A stretch of DNA of 64,000 nucleotides from Eleginops maclovinus (GCF_036324505.1 NC_086365.1:6320655-6384654); one strand, 5' to 3'. Shown: positions 27,801 to 40,641, counted from the stretch's first letter. The notes: generated by a model from the sequence alone, not told the origin. Numbers and translations are program-made.

Positions 27801-28613
27801 TCACAACTCTCTACCCTCTCAATATTTAGTCATGACCCGACCTTTTATTCATTGCCTATTACTTTTGAATGAGGCAAATGAAACTGCATGCATTAAATCA
27901 ATGATGTGAGCCCCTGACAATTCCATTACACCAGAACTGTTTTCACTTACTTTGCCTTTGCAATAATTACCCTAAGCGCGTATGTGCGCCTATGTGCTTT
28001 GTTTGTCATCATTCAGGACATATCCTATGCACTGCAGCCATTTGTCAAATGCAAGCGGTAACATCTTTCAGAGCTCTTCTTCAATTCCATTGAATTGTCA
28101 CTTTAGATTATGTTATTTGTCACCTTTATCTACTCTAGACAGCTTCCTTAATAAATCCATTGTCATACATTTGTGCAGCGTAAACAAATTGCCGTGTTTA
28201 CAACTATGATTTCACAACAGTTTGATATTAATAAGACTGACAAAGACAGATTCATAACAGTAAGCATCGGGAACAAGCTCAAGCTGGGAGCCACTTCGCT
28301 GCCTCTGCCTACTGGGTAGTTCTTCTATCTTATCCAATCATTACTCCATATGCCCTGTATATTTAATAGTATCTGTCATCAGAGCTTCTACACCCCAACA
28401 CCAGCATTAAGGCAATCATTTGCTGTCGCATCTTAAGTGTGGATATGGGAGACGGGCCCTGCACATAAACCTCCATCAGGAAGCCCCCTATTATGCAAGT
28501 GAATATGTTTTCTTGTTCCTGTCTCTTCCAGTCTTCACTGTCTTTTCTGATTATACTTATTAAGGATTGAAACATCAATAATACATCAGAAATAAATGTA
28601 TGATATTCATATA
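24816..28613. other. Non-coding stretch, nothing recognised
   Basis: No domain-bearing frame. A purine-rich segment (GAGGGAGAGAGGGGGAGAG) lies at about 26031-26068 and gives rise to a low-complexity minus-strand frame. Confidence 0.5.
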
Positions 28614-30218
28614 CAGTGGGGCAAAAAAGTATTTAGTCAGCCACCAATTGTGCAAGTTCTCCCATTTAAAAAGATGAGAGAGGCCTGTAATTTTCATCAT
28701 AGGTATACCTCAACTATGAGAGACAGAATGAGAAAAAAAAATCCAGGAAATCACATTGTAGGATTTTTAAAGAATTAATTGGTAAATTCCTCGGTAAAAT
28801 AAGTATTTGGTCACCTACAAACAAGCAAGATTTCTGGCTCTCACAGACCTGTAACTTCTTCTTTAAGAGGCTCCTCTGTCCTCCACTCGTTACCTGTATT
28901 AATGGCACCTTTTTGAAGTCGTTATCAGTATGAAAGACACCTGTCCACAACCTCAAACAGTCATACTCCAAACTCCACTATGGCCAAGACCAAAGAGCTG
29001 TCAAAGGAGACCAGAGACAAAATTGTAGACCTGCACCAGGCTGGGAAAACTGAATCTGCAATAGGTAAGCAGCTTGGTGTGAAGAAATCAACTGTGGGAG
29101 CAATTATTAGAAAATGGAAGACATACAAGACCACTGCTAATCTCCCTCCATCTGGGGCTCCACGCAAGATCTCCCCCTGTGGGGTCAAAATGATCACAAG
29201 AACGATGAGCAAAAATCCCAGAACCACACGGGGGGACCTAGTGAATGACCTGCAGAGAGCTGGGACCAAAGTAACAGAGGCTACCATCAGTAACACACTA
29301 CGCCGCCAGGGACTTAAATCCTGCAGTTCCAGACGTGTCCCCCTGCTTAAGCCAGTACATGTCCAGGCCCGTCTGAAGTTTGCTAGAGGGCATTTGGATG
29401 ATCCAGAAGAGGATTGGGAGAATGTCATATGGTCAGATGAAACCAAAATAGAACTTTTTGGTAAAAACTCAACTCGTCGTGTTTGGAGGAGAAAGAATGC
29501 AGAGTTGCATCCAAAGAACACCATACCTACTGTGAAGCATGGGGGTGGAAACATCATGCTTTGGGGCTGTTTTTCTGCAAAGGGACCAGGACGACTGATC
29601 CGTGTAAAGGAAAGAATGAATGGGGCCATGTATCGTGAGATTTTGAGTGAAAACCTCCTTCCATCAGCAAGGGCACTGAAGATGAAGCGTGGCTGGGTCT
29701 TTCAGCATGACAATGATCCCAAACACACCGCCAGGGCAACGAAGGAGTGGCTTCGTAAGAAGCATTTCAAGGTCCTGGAGTGGCCTAGCCAGTCTCCAGA
29801 TCTCAACCCCATAGAAAATCTTTGGAGGGAGTTGAAAGTCTGTGTTGCCCAGCGACAGCCCCAAAACATCACTGCTTTAGAGGAGATCTGCATGGAGGAA
29901 TGGGCCAAAATACCAGCAACAGTGTGTGAAAACCTTGTGAAGACTTACAGAAAACGTTTGACCTCTGTCATTGCCAACAAAGGGTATATAACAAAGTATT
30001 GAGATGAACTTTTGTTATTGACCAAATACTTATTTTCCACAATCATTTGAAAATAAATTCATTAAAAATCCTACAATGTGATTTCCTGGATTTTTTTTTC
30101 TCATTCTGTCTCTCATAGTTGAGGTATACCTATGATAAAAATTACAGGCCTCTCTCATCTTTTTAAATGGGAGAACTTGCACAATTGGTGGCTGACTAAA
30201 TACTTTTTTGCCCCACTG
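28614..30218 (+). mobile_element. Tc1-like transposon copy B, 1605 bp, apparently intact
   Basis: It is flanked by TA at 28612-28613 and 30219-30220. Both inverted repeats are about 200 bp and nearly perfect, starting CAGTGGGGCAAAAAAGTATT. Each has an outer AAGTATTTAGTCA and an inner AAGTATTTGGTCA direct repeat, the IR/DR organisation also seen in Sleeping Beauty-type elements. It holds one uninterrupted transposase gene. Nothing in the element looks damaged. Confidence 0.97.
28980..30002 (+). CDS. Tc1-like transposase, 340 aa, DD34E, intact
   Basis: This enzyme cuts out the element and inserts it at TA dinucleotides in the nucleus. The first ~120 residues hold paired helix-turn-helix DNA-binding regions ([20 protein letters not shown]; then [13 protein letters not shown]). 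Catalytic residues are Asp153 ([11 protein letters not shown]), Asp244 ([10 protein letters not shown]) and Glu279 (NPIENLW), giving DD34E spacing; the [12 protein letters not shown] glycine-rich box lies near residue 190. The 340-aa length and catalytic positions equal those of Sleeping Beauty transposase. The start ATG follows CACT and is shared with copy A. The stop is TGA 216 bp before the element end. Unlike copy A it has no nonsense codons, so the element may be autonomous. Confidence 0.95.
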   Translation: MAKTKELSKETRDKIVDLHQAGKTESAIGKQLGVKKSTVGAIIRKWKTYKTTANLPPSGAPRKISPCGVKMITRTMSKNPRTTRGDLVNDLQRAGTKVTEATISNTLRRQGLKSCSSRRVPLLKPVHVQARLKFARGHLDDPEEDWENVIWSDETKIELFGKNSTRRVWRRKNAELHPKNTIPTVKHGGGNIMLWGCFSAKGPGRLIRVKERMNGAMYREILSENLLPSARALKMKRGWVFQHDNDPKHTARATKEWLRKKHFKVLEWPSQSPDLNPIENLWRELKVCVAQRQPQNITALEEICMEEWAKIPATVCENLVKTYRKRLTSVIANKGYITKY

Positions 30219-32994
30219 TATATATTAGCTTGTAACGGCTCACATACATAAACAAGCATGCAAATTTAATGATGTCTTATTATGAGGTAGCTTTATTAAG
30301 TTCATGAATATTTTATCGCCGTTTTCCATTAATGAACACTAGTGAGATGCAAGTCATTCGATACAGCTGGTTGAATCAAAAACTGAGGTGTTTAACACTC
30401 ATGAGGGTCCCCAGCATCCAGTGTGACTGTGTCTGTTATAATAAACCAATTAAATTATATGGAGTGAGTCTGTGGCTGACAACTGAAACAACGTGGTAGC
30501 TCATATTTCCCATGGAGTACAACCCTGCAGGAACATAATTTGTTTGTGTGCATTGAAACTCTAATTTGACAATGTCAAATACATGATGTGGATGCCAAGA
30601 TACATTGATACCTATACAGTTTAAAAACGTTCAGCAACATGGAAGAATCAGCCATCAACCCTTGCAAAATTGTCATAATGGAACAAGACAGATGGAATAG
30701 TATAAAAGGTTAAAGGCTTAGCCATCGCTGTGTCAAGAGCTGTGCGGAGGAAATAGTAGATATGCTCTGAAATCCGTAAAGCCTCAGATGTAAATCACAT
30801 AGATATGTAAAAAAAATGATAAAGGTCAGGTACGTTTTTTTTTTCCAATTTGAACCATATCACTTTTGACCCAAAGCACCACTTACGATTTAAAAAATAG
30901 ATTGAACAATCCAGTCTTCAATCTATGTGAAGTGCCACAATGTGTGGAGGGTCACAAGGATCAGTTCTGGGTCTGCTACTTCTCCATTATGGTGTTATTA
31001 CTTATCAGAATATACCTTTTCAATGCTATGCAGTTAACACTTTTATACAGCCGTTTTCCTGATTGTATAAGCTTATTTTAGTTCATTGAAAGTCTCTTTT
31101 AACGAACTTAAACAATCAATCAATAAGGGCAACAACAGACACTGTGCTAAGAATAAACAGCCTTTAGTATCCGAGTAACCTCAGGCAAAAAGTACGGTGT
31201 TATCATTAACTCTGATCCAGTATTCCAGTTTACAGTAAGGAAAAGCCAATGACAGCATTTTACGTTACACTGAAGTAAAGTCAATATTGCACGTGGATCC
31301 TATTGATATGGTTTCTGTAAAAAAAAACTTTGCTTTGACTTGACTGTAACTACTACTCAACTCTCAGTAGTCAATAAGTACAGGAACAACCAGGTCCATT
31401 GAACCGTCTTTAATCAACACTTCAGAATCTGGATGGGCCATGTCCTGTTTAATAAATATACATATTACAATAACACATTTACACATTTATAACCACATAT
31501 TCAATCTTTAAAAAAACAGTGTACAATGAAATGCTCCTCTGCACAAACGCATTACAGGATAGGGCTTCGTCCTCATTCAAACCTTTGGGATATTTAGTTT
31601 TAAATGATAAACTCGTCTTTGCACAAGTTTTATTTTTATCCCCCATCACCACTCTTTCTCAGAGCTGTAACTACCTCAATAACCATAAAACACATCGCAT
31701 AGACTTCACGGCTTGACATTAACGTCTAGCTGCACTGTTAGATATTTCTCAACTCCTAATGCTGCTTTTATGTTCCCAAATTCAATTATGTGCAAAGCAA
31801 ACCCACAGGGATAACTGCAGTAAATAAACCACATATTTACTCGTAAGTGTGATTTTACCTTTCATTTGTTTTGTTTTTTTAACTGACTATGTATGGGTGT
31901 AAAAAGTCATTATTTTGAATCATAGCACTGCAGTCCCATTGCATTGCCCGTTCCCCCCTGAGACTAATCATGCATGATTAGCTGATGGGTTTTGAGATTG
32001 GCTTCAGAATGAATACATTTCTAAATTTAAATCCAAAAGCGCAGTTTGAAATGTCATTGTGCTCATATCATAATTGCTTGTATTAAACTTGACACAATGG
32101 AAAAACAAAAAGGACACTCAATTATTTTTTATGTTAACACACATAGTAAAGAACTTCTTGTCAGCAAAGATCATATTTGTTTAATCTTTCCATACATTGG
32201 GTACAAAAGTCCGAAAGGTGTTGCAGAGCACAAATGTTTTTTACCATTTATTGTGCAGGGGACACTAGCTTCAGACACACCAACTCTTCCTGGGATTTTA
32301 TAGGATATGATCACATTTTATGGTTCATAACTGTTGGCATTATAATGAAATGAAGGTCATTTTGATTTAAAAGCTCAGACAAACATTTTATTAGTCCACA
32401 AGGTCGATTCATCCCAATGGAAGAGCTAATAAATGTGTCCCTACACCTTGTTTTCTTGTCTAAGTACAGATAAACCTTTGTTAGACATTTATTAAAATCA
32501 TATTTTAGGTAGGTATTTTTTCACATCACGGTACCTTGTTCATGTAGGACTCATCTGAGTCTGAGGCAGCATCTGTTTAATTTGATTGCTGAGCCTTGCA
32601 AGCCCTATTGAGCGGTCCTACAGTAGGTGCTCTTGGTAGAGAAGTTACCCACCCAGGCAAATCTTCACCGATCAATGAAAGCTGCTTCCGATCCTTGTGG
32701 CTTCATAATTTGCCAAGCAAGTGATCAAGAGAGGCGATCCAAAACATGATCACGTTTGTATGTCTGGCCGACTGAAATTCAACATTGATTTTCTGCACAG
32801 GGCAGTATATTATGGACATTTGAACACAAGGGTCCTTACATTTTCCTCATCAACAATTTACAATCTCCAAAGGATTGTAGTAACATGTATCGACATATAG
32901 AGAAAAGGAACCTCTTTAGGTTTCATAGATTCCACTTTCAGTTCAAGTTCATTAAAACAATAAATATTAACAGCTATACATCACATATGCACTA
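30219..32994. other. Non-coding stretch, nothing recognised
   Basis: AT-rich sequence with short homopolymer runs. No domain-bearing frames or repeat termini. Confidence 0.5.
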
Positions 32995-33002
32995 CACCCA
33001 AG

Positions 33003-33157
33003 CATAGGCGCCGATTTATGTTTCTGCCGGTGGGTGCTCTAAAAAGTTTAAAGCCCGACCCTCGACAATCTCCGTGTGTGCGGTTAAATCTCCGTGGGTG
33101 CTCGGCAATCTCCGTGGGTGCTCGGGCCCCGAAGCACCCACGGTATCGGCGCCTATG
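33003..33157 (+). mobile_element. hAT-like MITE, 155 bp
   Basis: The ends are CATAGGCGCCGAT and its reverse complement ATCGGCGCCTATG, a 13-bp perfect inverted repeat. Flanks are CACCCAAG (32995-33002) and CACCCAAA (33158-33165), an 8-bp target duplication with one mismatch. The interior carries about three tandem copies of an AATCTCCGTGGGTGCTCGG-type unit. It has no coding capacity. Confidence 0.8.
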
Positions 33158-33184
33158 CACCCAAAGCTTGTCAGAGGTAAAACC

Positions 33185-34781
33185 CTCCATCCATCCATCC
33201 ATCCATCTTCTCCCACTTATCCGTCAGGGTCTCGGAGGTAACAGCTCCAGCAGAGAGCCCCAAACTTCTCTTTCCCTGGTCACATCAACCAGCTCTGACT
33301 GGCGGATTCCAAGGCGCTCCCAGGCCAGCGATGAGATATAATCCCTCCACCTGGTCCTAGGTCTACCCCTCGGTCTCTTCCCAGCTGGACGTGCCTGGAA
33401 CACCTCCCTAGGGAGGCGCCCAGGTGGCATCCTCACTAGGTGCCCGAACCACCTCAACTGGCTCCTTTCAACGCGAAGGAGCAGCGGTTCTACTCCGAGT
33501 CCCTCCCGGATGACTGAACTTCTCCCCTTATCCCTAAGGGAGATGCCAGCCACCCTGCGGAGAAATCCCATTTAGGCCGCTTGTATCCGCGATCTCATTC
33601 TTTCGGTCATGACCCATCCTGTATACAGAGAGCTTTGCCTTCTGACTCAGCTCTCTTTTCGTCACAGCGGTGCGGTAAAGCGACTGCAGTACCACTCCCG
33701 CTGCTCCGATTCTCCGGCCCATCTCACGCTCCATTGTTCCCTCACTCGAGAACAAGACCCCGAGATACGTTAACTACTTCACTTGGGGTAAGGCCTCATT
33801 CCCTACCTGGAGTGGACAGTCTATCGGTTTCCTGCTGAGAACCATGGCCTCAGATTTGGAGGTGCTGATCCTCATCCCAGCCGCTTCACACTCGGCCGCG
33901 AACCGATCCAGTGAGTGCTGAAGGTCACAGACCGATGAAGCCATTAGGACCACATCATCTGCAAAAAGCAGTGGTGCAATCCTTAGCCCACCGAACTGCA
34001 AACCCCCTCCCCCACGACTACGCCTCGAAATCCTGTCCATGAATATCACAAACAGGATTGGTGACAAAGTGCAGCCCTGGCGGAGGCCAACCCTCACCGG
34101 AAATCGGTCCGACGTGCTGCCGAGGACCCGGACACAGCTCTCGCTTTGAGAGTACAGAGATTGGATGGCCCTGAGTAGAGACCCCCTCACCCCATACCCC
34201 CGCAGCACCTCCCACAGTATCTCCCTGGAACCCGGTCCTACGCATTCTCCAAATCCACAAAGCACATGTAGACCAGATGAGCGTACTCCCAGGCCCCCTC
34301 CAGGATCCTTGCGAGAGTAAAAAGCTGGTCCGTCGTTCACGACCAGGACGAAAACCGCATTGTTCCTCCTCAATCTGAGGTTTGACAATCGGCCGGACCC
34401 TCCTTTCGAGCACCTTAGAGAAAACTTTCCCGGGGAGGCTGAGTAATGTGATGCCTCCGTAATTGGCACACACCCTCTGAGCCCCCTTTTTAAAAAAGAG
34501 GAACCACCACCCCGGTCTGCCACTCCTTCGGTACTGTTTCCGACTTCCACGCAATGTTGATGAGACATGTCAACCTTGACAGTCCCTCAACACCCAAAGC
34601 CTTCAGCATTCTGGGTGGATCTTATCCACCCCCGGGGCTTTGCCACTTTGGAGTTGTTTGACTACCTCAGTGACTTCCCCCCGTGAGATTGGAGTTGATC
34701 CCCCTTCATACTCCAGCTCCACCTCTAACATAGAGGGCGGAGTTGTCGGGTGCAGGAGTTCATCAAAGTAGTCCTTCCACT
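33185..34781 (-). mobile_element. Rex3-type (RTE clade) LINE, 5'-truncated
   Basis: Read on the minus strand it ends in GATAAGTGGGAGAAGATGGA followed by further GATGG repeats, the GATG tail known from fish Rex3. It is flanked by AGAGGTAAAACC (33173-33184) and AGAGATAAAACC (34782-34793), a 12-bp target duplication with one mismatch. Only the reverse-transcriptase half and 3' end are present; the 5' end with the endonuclease is missing, the usual result of incomplete reverse transcription. Confidence 0.85.
33224..34568 (-). pseudogene. Rex3-like reverse transcriptase remnant, frameshifted
   Basis: It copies LINE RNA into DNA at the target nick in intact relatives. Segments in different minus-strand frames carry consecutive parts of the RT. 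First come NYGGITLLSLPGKVFSKVLE and EEQCGFRPGR (about 34350-34480), then RVGLRQGCTLSPILFVIFMD and the catalytic FADDVVLMAS (about 33950). Last is the C-terminal LRWFGHLVRMPPGRLPREVF and RPRTRWRDYISSLAW region (33224-33571). Frame changes and stops between them show it is dead. The clade assignment rests on the C-terminal motif plus the GATG tail. Confidence 0.85.
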
Positions 34782-34786
34782 AGAGA

Positions 34787-34812
34787 TAAAACCAATTAAT
34801 TTATTGGTTTTA
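34787..34812. repeat. Short palindrome at the 5' edge of the Rex3 insertion
   Basis: TAAAACCAAT and ATTGGTTTTA form 10-bp perfect arms around a 6-nt loop, overlapping the target duplication of the Rex3 copy. Confidence 0.8.
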
Positions 34813-34813
34813 A

Positions 34814-35310
34814 GTTTTTATTAAAGACTCCAGTGTTATAAATATCAGGGAACTTGTCATGATCCTTGTTTTGTGTCTGTTTCCTGTTTTATGTTGAAAT
34901 GTTTTCCCCTCTTGTGTCATGTTAAGTTTCACTTTCTGTCTGCGTTTCCCTCCTTTCCCTGATTGTGTCATTGTGTTCACCTGTTGCCCCTGTGTTTCTC
35001 CTCCCCTCTCCAGCTGTGTGTGGTCTTTTGATTAGCCTTGTGTATTTAGTCTTGGTTCCCCTTTTGTCTCTTGTTCAGTCATTGTCGTTTGCTACCTGAT
35101 GTTGTACATGTTACCTGCCTGTTCCTGCCCGTCCGTCTGTCTGCTCCTGTTCCCAGTGTCCCTGTGTCCCCTGCTTAGTGTTGGTGTGGTTATTTTTTGG
35201 TTGAAAGTACAGCCTTAATTTAAATAAAGCTTGCCTTTTGTTTGGACCCATACCTGCCTCCCTTTTGTTTTACTGCACTTGGGTCCTGTTTCCCCAACCC
35301 CTTGACGGAA
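34814..35310 (+). repeat. Probable dispersed pyrimidine-rich repeat
   Basis: It runs from about GTCATGATCCTTGTTTTGTG, through many TCCTGTTT / CCTGTGTTTC strings, an AATAAAG at 35223, to CTGCACTTGGGTCCTGTTTC. This composition and ending resemble a common fish repeat that I recall from other loci. It may be an LTR or retroelement 3' UTR. No coding frame or target duplication was found. Confidence 0.35.
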
Positions 35311-37035
35311 CTAAGATGCTTTCATTTCTTTTACTGCATCTACAGTATGGGCCGAGTTGACAGAAGTGAGTTAATACTCAGAGGCAAAAAGAGGGTAAGT
35401 GTGGGTTACATTTTAGTTGCCAGGTCACATAAATCATCTCTAACTCGACAGTTAGGGTGCAAGTGAAAATAAATAAAGTAGCGATATACAATGGGCCTCT
35501 GTGGACAGACAAATACCTATCCTAGAGAGGAGAAAAACATTGCGACTTAAAGTACACAGCGCCTCAGCGCGGCTGGACATTACTTAGTTGTTAATTTGTA
35601 GTAATTTTACATCTCATTGTAGAATTTTGTGTCTCTTTTTAGGGGTTTGGAATCATTGTTTGTGTCTCCTTTTGCTGGACACAGGACATCTATAATTATT
35701 GTGTGTCTTTGTTCTTTTAGTTTTTAATATTCTTGAAACAAAGATTATTTTGATGCACAGAACAAAGAGTACACACCAGTATCATCGACTTGTGTCTTAG
35801 TCATCGCTTCTGCTGTTTGCCTGTGCCTGTGATGGCATCTGTCGCAACGGGACAATATGCATGACTGGATTCCCATCAGCCCTCTCTGTATATCCACACA
35901 CCAACAATCTCCATCCTTAACGTCATTTAAGAAAAAATAAAAGACAAGCTGGCAATCACCCACTGTGATGTCCATACTCCCAAATGTTTGTAGCAGTAGA
36001 ATGGTGTATAAAATGTACCCAAAGTAGTGGCAAACATTAGGGAGAACAACTGTTATATCATTTAATTTAATAACAGATACTCATTTAGACTTTTATGAAA
36101 ATGAGTTTAGCTGTGCTAAGGCGCTGAACACTGTAGCCCTCTGAGAGAAACACTGGTGGAAATGTAAATGATAAACATTGACTGGGATCAGCTTTCCCCC
36201 CAAGCACTGTGAGAATAAATGTGGGTTAAAACACTTAAATCGACTCATCTAGCCTCTTTATTCCGTACTGCAGGAGCCAGTAACTGTTGGGGATTGAATC
36301 ACAGCTGCTTGATATGCACATGCATGTTCCCTCGTTTTTTTTATTGTCCTTCACGCTCAGTGGCTGCAGCACAAAGAGGCCATCATGCTAAATGTTGAAA
36401 TGCATTAATGTAATATCCTCCGCCGTTATGACAGACAGTGACCCGCAGGGAAACTCCGGCCTGATATGAAAATATTGCCCGGCGCAGAGTAATTGAATCA
36501 TGTCTTACATTGTGTACTCTGCCTTTGTACTGTGCTGTGTGAAAATTCGTTTAATGGTTTGGAACAATGTTAATGCATTTCGAGCATTGTGTACGAGGAG
36601 GCTGGTGACCTATACAATGCTTTTGTCGGGGGAGGTGGGGTTTATGGGAAATGTGAGAGTCCCAGTGGAAGGTTAAATAGCAATTACTAAATGCCATGAC
36701 TGTGCACTGCATGCCTGGATAAAAACAAATGCTCTATTTTTTTTTACATTGCCATGTCTTATATATGACACAATGGTAGTAAGCATTATAAAGAAGATAA
36801 ACACAGATTCACTTTACTGTCAGTTCTGTTTTTGATTGTGCAACTGAATATCTTTAAAGTGGAAGAGTGAATCACTGCAAGAGACAATTGACAATACTGA
36901 ACATTTCTGATAATTCTGAGAGAAAAATGTCACCCTGATTCCACCTGATTCATTCCCAAAATGACAACAACATGTTCTACATTAGGGTTTGGTAATGTGT
37001 CCTACATTTCTTTAATATTCCCAGAGTGAAATGTA
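35311..37035. other. Non-coding stretch, nothing recognised
   Basis: No domain-bearing frame. The part at about 36240-36620 is less AT-biased than its surroundings and could be a conserved non-coding element, but nothing in the sequence proves this. Confidence 0.45.
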
Positions 37036-37290
37036 TTGGGTAGCGGTGGTGGCAAAGTCCATAGGGGCTTGGCCTGGGAACTGGAAGGTCACCAGTTCAA
37101 GTCCCGAAAGACCAAGTGCCACCGTGGTGTCCCTGAGCAAGACACTGGTTACCTACACTGCTCCCCGGGCGCCGTACATAATGGCAGCCCACTGCTCCTA
37201 ACACTAGGATGGGTCAAATGCAGAGACCGCATTTCGTTGTCGTAGTACTTGTACTCTGTGCAATGACAATAAAGTTGAATCTTCATCTTC
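37036..37290 (+). mobile_element. tRNA-derived SINE with L2-like tail
   Basis: The head TAGCGGTGGTGGCAAAGTCC carries an A-box-like segment, and CCAGTTCAAGTCCCG is a B-box-like segment. The shared SINE body (GTGTCCCTGAGCAAGACACT; GGGCGCCGTACATAATGG) and an L2-like end (TGTGCAATGACAATAAAG) follow, with a short CTTCAT repeat. It is almost identical to the copy at 8537, which suggests recent activity of the family. No clear target duplication was seen. Confidence 0.85.
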
Positions 37291-40200
37291 ATATACAAGC
37301 ACATATACATCTCAACCTGGACTCAATCATACTTACTGGGTAGTGTTCAAACAACACTATATGCAAATGTTTTTTTTTCCTACCATTCTTCAAATCATTT
37401 AATACAATAACACATGTAATAGGAAGTTACTTGGGAGGTTTCCTTGGCTTCTGCATAAGAAACAGTAATCTCTGGAACTCATGCATTAAAAGTGTGGATT
37501 GTGAGGACCAAAGGAATTGTAATCAGGCTGAAAAACATGGTGCTGTTTAGCTTTTACAAACCAGCAGAGCTATTGATGTAAAAACTTTAAATCTTTCTCA
37601 TAATTACGCTGGGCATTCTTATTGCCACAAACTACAAGAGAGAATAAGAGAGGAAAAGAACAAGAGGGAAAGAGAATATATCCAGCAAGCTCAGTTTTAA
37701 TCATACAACAGAACTACAATCAGCTGTGGTTAAAACAACCTGGAATTTATCAGAAGGGAGGGTCGCTGGTCAAGCTGCTTGATAAACAGGGCAAGTTGGG
37801 TTACTAATGATTATTGGATTAACATGGAATACTCACTGAAAGCGAACAAAGCATGAGAATCAGCTACGTGTCGTAAGCAAGTTTTATCTCCTTGAAAAAT
37901 ATTGTTTAAACTAGCAACTAATGATGATGGAAAATCATATTCGTAACAGTAATCTTTGAGACCAGGGACAACAATGTCATCTTCTTCTCAGATCTCTATT
38001 CATCTAGGAAGTCACAGGTCAATTGCCACCCTACAAAAACCTCCCTCCACTTTGTTATGTGTTCAATCGATCAACACCCTGAAGTGGTTTTCAGAACAAC
38101 TTACATTCACTGCATTCATACGCCAGTGTAAAAAACGATACACTTTTTTCTCCTTATGTTTTCGTTTGAAAGAATATGAAAACTATTACAATGATTTGAC
38201 AAAGAAATGCATGTTTGTAACAAACTCTGCCACCCGGGTTTCACATTGCTTGCTGAATTTAAATTTTGTGTTGCTACACTTTGGTAGAATGAAATTGCGA
38301 TGATGAGAGTAAGAAATGGCACTGTCATCAATCAGAAATTGTTTTTGAAAATGTGTTCTGTTGATTGCCTTCTGCTTCATTTCTTTTAATGAAAACGTCA
38401 GGGAATGTTGAGCTTCCAAGTTAAACTCTTTCATACCACTGATGACAAAGCTGAGGTCCCTATATTGTTATCATCCTGTCAACATTAACCTGAACTCAGA
38501 GGAAGGGTCCAATACTTGATTCAACCTGATGTATAGAAGTATCTAGATTTCGATCACCAGTGTTTAGCAAATGAAGCACCAGAAACTTCCTTTGATGAAT
38601 ATCTTTACAAGAGACTACATGACATTTTTTAATAGCTGTGCTGAATAAAGCAAGGTATTTCTAAGTATAAAGACGCATGATTGCAGACAGAACCACAGCA
38701 CTGCCAAAGGCTCGGTTGAAAAGCTAACAGCCTCCACGGATCACAACAATTTTCATTTCTTAGTTGTTAAATGAGACCTGAGAGGTACGATGAGTGGGTG
38801 TGCAGCAAAAAGTGAGAGTTCTACATGTTCAAATTAAATAAGACTGACTGTTTTGACTCCTTTTGTGAAGCAAGACTTGTAGCATTAACTCCACAAAGTG
38901 ATTGCTTTTCTTTGCTTTCCAAGGCTTGGCAGAAGAGATAACTAAATAAAAACACCAAAGGCAGAGAGTGTTAAAAGTAAGAAAAAATTGTGGTTATTGC
39001 TAATCTGAAATTAATGAAGAAATATGGAACCAAATGAGCCTTAGTACCTTATCTCACACAGGGACATAGTAGTGATCCAGTGGTGGGTCAAATGTGTTGC
39101 ATTATCTTACAATACGATGTCTTGTTAAAGGAATAGGGAAAATGGTTATAATCATTTCTAATTCAGGACTTTTTGTAGATGAAGCAAACAGCATGCAAAG
39201 GGATAAACAGTAAAGCTTTGTATTTTTACCAAAAGTGTAAAAAAGGCAAACATATATTCATTATTGAACTAAGAGAAGGGTTTTCCTTTTCAAACCTATA
39301 GACTTGAATATGTTAAGAACACTCAGATTGATCGACTGAAGTCAGGCTTTCTATAATTCTAACAAAAGACAGATTAATAGTGTGAATTACCACGCTGCAG
39401 AATGAGTCATCTGCAGGGAGAACTATAAACAGTGGACGATCTTTACATTGAAATGCTGTTTTGTCAAGAAAGTAAATTAAATAAACCATTCCAGACAAAG
39501 TTTTATAATTGTTTTAAACCAAGCAGTAGCACATTTCCATTTAACACTTGTGTTTTCTTCAAAAAAAGAGAGATAATTTTTGGGATCGTATCAAGTGTTT
39601 AGTGGCTCATTTGAAATTTAATGAAAACAAATATGAAGGAAACCAATCTAGGCACACACCAAACACAACCCTAGAGCAGCACACAGCAGGCAAACAGACC
39701 CAGCATGCAAACACACAGAACGTTGTCCCCGTTTCCCTTTTTGACATTTTTTTATACTGGGGAGCTAATGAAGCCGGAGACAGACACACTTAAAATGATA
39801 TAAAAAAAAGTCATTCCTTAATTTCCTTGTGTCTTGACAGCAAATCAAAATTGCATTACTTACTTCACTTAACTGTTGAGGTTTGTCGAGTTTCAATCTC
39901 GCACTTCAATACACAAAGACACACACGATGATCAAGCAACATTTTGCCTCATAATTCTTCTATTTATGATTTAAACTTGTATAATTTGATAATAGATTTT
40001 ACATTGACGCTTCATCACTGCAGATATATCAAATACGTTTCGTCCACTAAGACCTGCTATGTCAAGTTTATCTGTTAAAATCTGGTAAAAATGTAATTAT
40101 CTTTATAAAAACCTTGCTGTGTCTGCTATAATTCATGGTGTCAATCAGAAGTGATGGGCCTTTTTTTCCTCTTACTTAGTGGCAGTTCTATGGGAGTTAA

Positions 40201-40520
40201 ATCTGCCCTCATTAGTATATTCATACAATAAATAAGTACAATTAGTGTAGATTATAATATCTTAATTTAGTTTCTTAGCTTTCAACCCACAACCTTACTG
40301 TTTTCATTCATTCTCAAGGCCAATAACCTTGTTTCCATCCAATGGCAGTGGATGAAAGCCCTGCCCTGCACCAAACATCAGGCAGAAAAAGTTAGCATCC
40401 AGCTAGAAGAGCACTTAGCAGCTAAACAAACAGATATATAAGTTGATGGAGATCAGAGTTGAGTGAATATTGAACTTACAGATAGCTAACTTATTTTCTA
40501 TTTTATTTTACTTTACTTTT
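37291..40520. other. Non-coding stretch, nothing recognised
   Basis: AT-rich DNA with only short frames lacking family features. Confidence 0.5.
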
Positions 40521-40641
40521 CTATTCTTTTATTTGCCCTAGTTTTTGTTTGTTTATTTGTTTTCTGTCTGTCCTCACAAAATGGAAAGCCGCCTTGGATA
40601 CCTAGAAAGGCGCTATATAAATTCAAATGATTATTATTATT
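40521..40641 (+). repeat. LINE 3'-tail fragment (L2/CR1-like)
   Basis: It ends in GAAAGGCGCTATATAAATTC followed by ATTATTATTA. The same GAAAGGCGCTATATAAA core plus TTA repeat terminates the LINE at 61642. Only the extreme 3' end is present. Confidence 0.6.

Noticed and set aside
33067..33125. CRISPR-like direct repeats
   Set aside because: These are imperfect tandem units inside a MITE of a eukaryotic genome, with no unique spacers.
37037..37110. tRNA gene
   Set aside because: The A/B-box-like segments belong to a SINE head; there is no cloverleaf and the SINE body and tail follow directly.
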